Below are positions 35,966-39,952 of a stretch of DNA of 39,952 nt, one piece after another. Every line of letters begins with the position of its first letter. Position 1 is the first letter of the stretch. The notes under the pieces were generated by a model. It was not told the origin of the DNA. It ran no database searches and saw only the letters and a list, made by a program, of their open reading frames with translations. The position numbers and the translations under genes were made by a program. This DNA is from Myxococcales bacterium (lineage in GTDB: Bacteria > Myxococcota_A > Polyangia > Polyangiales > Houyiibacteriaceae), in the NCBI GenBank assembly GCA_020351445.1, contig CP070713.1, positions 2,015,412 to 2,055,363 of the forward strand. Direction: 5' to 3'.

Positions 35966-36895
35966 TCAGATGAATACGCCCTTACGTTCACGCAAGCCGC
36001 GGTTCACCATGCTTTGAATCGTGCTCTTCACGAGCCAGACTTTTTCTTCGATTGCAGAATCGTCGTCGTCGGGGTCTCCGGCGAACCGGAACGGCTCTCC
36101 AAAGTAGAGGCGGTATCTCGTGGGGAGTGGCGCGATCATGCCGAAGAATATCTGCGGCATCACCGGAAAGGCCGGCATCCTGAGCAGGCGCGCCAGGGGC
36201 TTGAAGTCGGCGATCGAGGGATACTGCTCTTCCCCGCCGATGACTGCGACGGGGACGATCGGTGTCTGGGTTTCGAGCGCGAGCCGCACGAAGCCCAGGC
36301 CGAAGTCGGTGAGCTGATAGCGTTGATCGAAGGTTTTGCTGATGCCGCGGGCGCCCTCGGGGAAGACGATGAGGCTTTCCTCCTGCTGGAGCAGCCGTCG
36401 GGCGTTCTCTGGGGAGCCGACCACCTGGCCTAGCCTCGGGTACAGGGTCGAGATGAAGGGTAGCTCGGCCGTCCAGGTTTCGACCATGCTCCGGGGGAAG
36501 CGGGGCGGGTTGGCGTCGAGCATCATGGCGCTGCCGATCATCACGGCATCGATGGGAAGCTGACCCGAGTGGTTGGCCACGATGAGCACCCTCCCCGCCG
36601 GGACGCGGTCGATGCCGAAGATTTGCGTTCGGAAGTAGCGACGGTGCAGGAGGGCAGCCACGGCGAGTGCATAGCGGCTGGTCTCGGGATCGAAGCCGAA
36701 CGGATCGTGACCGACCTCGTTGGGGTGAGTCTCGATGCCAGCAATGCGAGCGTCGATGTCCTGACCCACCACCTCTTCGGCCAATCGAACGACGCGATCG
36801 CCGACGGAACGAATCGCCTGCCGCAATGGGGACTCCCCCAGCAACCGCGTGCGGCGCCAGCCCGCGAATGGAACGATGGACCCCCCTTGCCCCAT
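35966..36895 (-). CDS. Lysophospholipid acyltransferase (PlsC-like) family protein
   Basis: About 309 aa. Motif I is NHSGQLPIDAVM, with His and Asp separated by six residues as in some MGAT/DGAT-like bacterial groups rather than the usual four. Motif III is IVFPEGARGISK. Further stretches are DPFGFDPETSRYALAVAALL, LYPRLGQVVGSPENARRLLQ, PIVPVAVIGGEEQYPSIAD and the C-terminal IYFGEP-type YRLYFGEPFRF. Such enzymes acylate glycerol-phosphate or lysophospholipids, or make neutral lipids, at the inner face of the membrane. ATG at 36895 fits the family; the frame extends upstream, antisense to the phosphatase gene, which I reject. It leads the pair with the SDR gene. Confidence 0.85.
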   Translation of the reverse strand: MGQGGSIVPFAGWRRTRLLGESPLRQAIRSVGDRVVRLAEEVVGQDIDARIAGIETHPNEVGHDPFGFDPETSRYALAVAALLHRRYFRTQIFGIDRVPAGRVLIVANHSGQLPIDAVMIGSAMMLDANPPRFPRSMVETWTAELPFISTLYPRLGQVVGSPENARRLLQQEESLIVFPEGARGISKTFDQRYQLTDFGLGFVRLALETQTPIVPVAVIGGEEQYPSIADFKPLARLLRMPAFPVMPQIFFGMIAPLPTRYRLYFGEPFRFAGDPDDDDSAIEEKVWLVKSTIQSMVNRGLRERKGVFI

Positions 36896-37000
36896 GAGGC
36901 CATCGTGGAGACAGAAGGAGCACGCGTCAATTGGAAACGGCCCAACAGAGTCGCAACATCGACACTTCACGGAGCCCGTGAGACAGGTCATGCTCCGCCC

Positions 37001-37804
37001 ATGAGCAAAGGGTTCGACATCGATCGTATCGGTGGGCTTCGCGCGATGCGTTCGCTCGAGGAAGTGGTCGTCCGCGCCGGCGACGCTGCGATGCAACACT
37101 TTCGGCAAGGTGTCACGCCCGAGAAGAAACCCGACCGCAGCCCGGTGACTGCGGCAGATCGCGAAGTCGAGCACGCGATTCGCGATCACGTGCTGGCGGA
37201 GTACCCACAGGCGGAATTTTTCGGCGAGGAGACCGGTCGACATGGTGACAACCCCGGGCTCCGATTCATCGTTGATCCGATCGATGGAACGAGAGCCTTC
37301 ATTCGCGGGTTGCCCACCTGGTCGGTCCTCGTCGGGATCGAAGCAGACGGCGTACCGGTCGCCGGCATCGCGTACATGCCGGCCGCCGGGGATTTGTTTG
37401 CCGCCGTGCAGGGCAACGGCGCGACTCACAACGGCGCGCCGGTTCGAGTGTCCAAGGTGACCCCCCTCGCGGACGCGACCGTGACACACGGCTGCCTCCA
37501 GCAATTCACCGAGGGCGGTGTAGGAGACGCATTGGTCCGGCTGGCGAATGCATGCGATTCGGCGCGCGGATTTCCCGACTTCGACGGCTACCGGCAGGTC
37601 CTCCTGGGCCGTTCGGACGCCATGGTCGACCCGGGGGTGAAGCCCTATGATATTTGCGCGCCGGCGGTTCTCATCCGCGAGGCGGGTGGGCGATTTACTT
37701 CGCTCCAGGGCGAAGAGACGATCTACGGCGGCAGCGCCATCGCAAGCAACGGCGCCATCCATGACGAATTGGTCGCGGCTCTGTCGGGAACTCCTTACCA
37801 ATAA
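37001..37804 (+). CDS. Inositol monophosphatase family phosphatase (HisN-like)
   Basis: 267 aa, magnesium-dependent phosphatase. Metal-binding motifs are GEETG (75-79), VDPIDGTRAFIRGLPTW (from residue 91) and the C-terminal DPGVKPYDICAPAVLIREAGG, where the usual WD is YD. The DPIDGTRAF...PTWSVLVGI and PYDIC patterns are closest to histidinol-phosphatase (HisN) members, which finish histidine synthesis, rather than to SuhB or CysQ. Substrate is inferred, and no his genes are adjacent. The ATG at 37001 is divergent from the acyltransferase start with 105 nt between them, and 86 nt separates it from the next gene downstream. Confidence 0.85.
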   Translation: MSKGFDIDRIGGLRAMRSLEEVVVRAGDAAMQHFRQGVTPEKKPDRSPVTAADREVEHAIRDHVLAEYPQAEFFGEETGRHGDNPGLRFIVDPIDGTRAFIRGLPTWSVLVGIEADGVPVAGIAYMPAAGDLFAAVQGNGATHNGAPVRVSKVTPLADATVTHGCLQQFTEGGVGDALVRLANACDSARGFPDFDGYRQVLLGRSDAMVDPGVKPYDICAPAVLIREAGGRFTSLQGEETIYGGSAIASNGAIHDELVAALSGTPYQ

Positions 37805-37890
37805 TCGAGCGAACCAGAAGATCGACGTAACGGCTTGCTTTCGGGCGCGTCTTGCGGAAGGTTCAGCCGCTCGAACCTCAGGAGAGAAGT

Positions 37891-39952
37891 ATGACGAAAC
37901 CAGTACGGCGAGCAGGTGTGATCGGAGCGGGCGTTATGGGCAGCGGCATCATGGCGCACTTCGCCAACGCCGGGGTCGACGTGGTGATGCTCGACATCGT
38001 GCCCCCCGGGCTGAGCGATGAAGAAAAGAAGAACCCCGAAAAGCGGAACCAGTTCTCCGCCGGGGGCCTCAAAGGCGCGCTCAAGGCGAAGCCGGCGGCG
38101 TTCTTCCATCCGAATTATGCGAAGCGCGTCACGATCGGGAACCTCGAGGACGACATCGAGCTTCTCAAGGGGTGCGACCTCGTGATCGAGGCGATCATCG
38201 AGAACATCGACATCAAGCAGAGCCTGTTCGAAAAGCTGGAGAGCACCCTCGATGAGGGGACCGTCGTTGCGTCGAATACGTCGGGGCTTCGCATCGCCGA
38301 CATGCTTCAAGGCCGTGGGGATTCGTTCCGCAAGAATTTTCTCGTCATGCACTTCTTCAACCCGGTTCGTTACATGAAGCTCCTCGAGCTCGTGGCCGGT
38401 GACGACACCGACCCGATGGTCATGCACCGGATGAAGCTCTTCGGAGAGAACCAGCTTGGCAAGGGCATCGTCATCGGCAAGGACACCCCGAACTTCGTCG
38501 GCAACCGCATCGGCTGCTACTCGATGTCGCTCACCATGAACGAGATGCTCGAGGAGGGCCTGACGCCCGAAGACGTCGATGCGATCACTGGCCCGCCCAT
38601 GGGGCATCCGAAGAGCGCGAGCTACCGCACCGCCGACATGGTCGGTCTCGACACCTTCAAGCACGTTTCGGACAACTGCTACGCGGCGCTGCCCGACGAC
38701 CCGGAGCGCGACGTCTTCAAGCTGCCGGAGTTCATGAGCGTGATGGTCGAGCGGAAGATCCTCGGCAACAAGACCCGGGGCGGCTTCTACAAGCGTACGA
38801 AGGAAGGGGTTCAGACCTTCGACCCGGTGAAGCTCGAATACCGTGCCAAGGCCGGCGACGAGGACATCAAGAAGTTCTGTAAGAGCCTCAAGGGCTCGCC
38901 TGCGGATCGCGTCAAAGCGCTGGTCGAGAACGACGGCCCCGCGGGCAAGTTCGCCTGGAAAGTGCTGTCACGGACCCTCGCCTACTCGGCCAACAAGATC
39001 GGGGAGATCACCGACGACGTCGAAGCCGTCGATGACGCGATGAAGTGGGGCTACAACTGGGATCTCGGCCCGTTCGAGACCTGGGACGCCATCGGGTTCA
39101 AAGCCGGCTACGACCGCATGAAGGCCGAAGGGCTTTCTCTGCCAGCGTCGATCGACAAGATGGCCGAGTCGGGCGCCGAGAGCTTCTACACCGACGACGG
39201 CCGCGTGTTCAACTTGCTCGAGGGCGAGTACGAGCTGCGCGACATCGATTCCCGCAACGCGAGCCTGGCGGTGGTGCGCCACGGAGAGGCGCCGGTCTTC
39301 AGCAACCGTGGCGCGGAGGTTTGGGACTTCGGCAATGGCGTGCTGGGCCTGACCTTCACCACGAAGGCCAACAGCATCGACGACACCATCGTCGAGGCCC
39401 TCGACCAAGCGGTGGAAATTGCGGAGCGGGATTTCCGCGGGCTGCTGATCTACAACCAAGGCGACCACTTTTGCGTTGGTGCCAACCTCTTCGCAGTAGT
39501 CATGGCCGCACAGCAAAAGGCCTGGGATCAGCTCCGGGCGACGATCAGCGGGCTACAGGGGGCCGTGCAACGGATGAAGTACTCGACCATCCCGGTGGTG
39601 GCGGCTCCGTTCGGTATGACCGTCGGTGGTGGCTTCGAAGTGTGCATGGGTGCAGACGCCGTGCAGGCAGCCTCGGAAACCTACGTCGGCCTCGTCGAAG
39701 TGGGCGTGGGTCTTCTACCCGGCGGCGCGGGCAACATGAACATGCTCTGGCGCGCGCTCGAGGGGATTCCGGACGGCACCGACGTCGACACTCTCCCCTT
39801 CGTCTCGCGCAGCTTCCAGAACATCGCGATGGCGCGGGTTGCCACGGGAGCCGGCGAAGCGCAGGAGTTCGGTTACTTCCGCAAGTCAGACGGCATCTCG
39901 TTCGACAAGGCGCGGCTCCTGACCGAAGCCAAATCCCGCGTGATCGGCATGG
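37891..39952 (+). CDS. 3-hydroxyacyl-CoA dehydrogenase / enoyl-CoA hydratase fusion (3' end outside window)
   Basis: The frame is open from ATG at 37891 (AGGAG 7 nt upstream) to the window edge, 687 codons. The N-terminal NAD domain starts RRAGVIGAGVMGSGIMAHF, with VIEAIIENIDIKQSLF, ASNTSGLRI and MHFFNPVRYMKLLELVAG. The dehydrogenase C-terminal domain has GKDTPNFVGNRIGCY and PPMGHPKSASYRTADMVGLD. From about residue 475 an enoyl-CoA hydratase domain begins (LGLTFTTKANSIDD; YNQGDHFCVGANLF; PFGMTVGGGFEVCMGAD; VGLVEVGVGLLPGGAGN). The dehydrogenase-first order matches the FadN/YusL type rather than FadB. It catalyses two consecutive beta-oxidation steps. A thiolase gene would be expected beyond the edge. 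Confidence 0.92.
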   Translation, partial: MTKPVRRAGVIGAGVMGSGIMAHFANAGVDVVMLDIVPPGLSDEEKKNPEKRNQFSAGGLKGALKAKPAAFFHPNYAKRVTIGNLEDDIELLKGCDLVIEAIIENIDIKQSLFEKLESTLDEGTVVASNTSGLRIADMLQGRGDSFRKNFLVMHFFNPVRYMKLLELVAGDDTDPMVMHRMKLFGENQLGKGIVIGKDTPNFVGNRIGCYSMSLTMNEMLEEGLTPEDVDAITGPPMGHPKSASYRTADMVGLDTFKHVSDNCYAALPDDPERDVFKLPEFMSVMVERKILGNKTRGGFYKRTKEGVQTFDPVKLEYRAKAGDEDIKKFCKSLKGSPADRVKALVENDGPAGKFAWKVLSRTLAYSANKIGEITDDVEAVDDAMKWGYNWDLGPFETWDAIGFKAGYDRMKAEGLSLPASIDKMAESGAESFYTDDGRVFNLLEGEYELRDIDSRNASLAVVRHGEAPVFSNRGAEVWDFGNGVLGLTFTTKANSIDDTIVEALDQAVEIAERDFRGLLIYNQGDHFCVGANLFAVVMAAQQKAWDQLRATISGLQGAVQRMKYSTIPVVAAPFGMTVGGGFEVCMGADAVQAASETYVGLVEVGVGLLPGGAGNMNMLWRALEGIPDGTDVDTLPFVSRSFQNIAMARVATGAGEAQEFGYFRKSDGISFDKARLLTEAKSRVIGM

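Noticed and set aside
36901-37801. N-terminal extension of the acyltransferase by about 300 codons
   Set aside because: That stretch is antisense to the phosphatase gene, which has clear metal-binding motifs; the acyltransferase family has no such extension.

Overview
The window is GC-rich, densely packed bacterial chromosome. Most genes are housekeeping or central metabolism, mixed with signalling genes and surface lipoproteins. The Cys-rich lipoprotein with 'DxDC'-type repeats, the two sensor kinases, the TerB, SulP and PlsC-like proteins and the full set of metabolic enzymes suggest a free-living, myxobacterium-like (Myxococcota/deltaproteobacterial) organism. That assignment is inference from gene style; no rRNA is present to confirm it.

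Layout. 1-450: the tail of an unrecognised gene runs antisense into the 5' half of a tRNA-Arg-like sequence, followed by a gene-poor gap. 446-3826 (minus): a secreted lipoprotein with a Cys/His hydrolase-like region and an autotransporter-type repeat, then a SulP anion transporter with no ordinary start codon. 4132-4644 (plus): a RelE-type toxin-antitoxin pair with a palindromic operator. 4673-6935 (minus): a TerB-like protein and an acyl-CoA dehydrogenase. 6999-13255: a cation/calcium exchanger, pyruvate phosphate dikinase and ComEC. 13252-15776 (minus): fumarase C, translationally coupled to a GNAT-like protein. 15844-21765 (plus): a four-gene cluster of a degenerate P-type ATPase, argH, lysA and a KAS III enzyme. 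21771-27786 (minus): gatC-gatA and gatB-mtnA, split by an oppositely oriented response regulator/diguanylate cyclase. 27912-32342: two sensor histidine kinases around a homocysteine methyltransferase-family gene. 32288-34818: an anchored protein of unknown function, trmL and the Cys-rich lipoprotein. 34815-37804: an SDR/epimerase and an acyltransferase on minus, and an inositol-monophosphatase-family enzyme on plus. 37891 to the right edge: a two-domain beta-oxidation protein, cut by the window end.

How the genes work together. argH and lysA supply arginine and lysine. PpdK, FumC, the acyl-CoA dehydrogenase and the 3-hydroxyacyl-CoA dehydrogenase/enoyl-CoA hydratase connect fatty-acid breakdown with central carbon flow. 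GatCAB amidates misacylated tRNA and TrmL modifies the tRNA wobble base. MtnA and the homocysteine methyltransferase-family enzyme point to sulfur amino-acid recycling.

The strongest candidate for something new is the P-type ATPase-like protein at 15844-18000. It keeps the P1B membrane layout and an N-terminal four-Cys module, but the phosphorylated Asp, the TGES loop, the CPC motif and the hinge Asp/Asn are all gone. It heads the arginine/lysine gene cluster. Other points worth checking are the broken tRNA at the left edge, the hydrolase-repeat lipoprotein, the likely non-AUG start of SulP, probable leaderless transcripts, and four convergent gene pairs whose stop codons overlap by exactly 4 nt.
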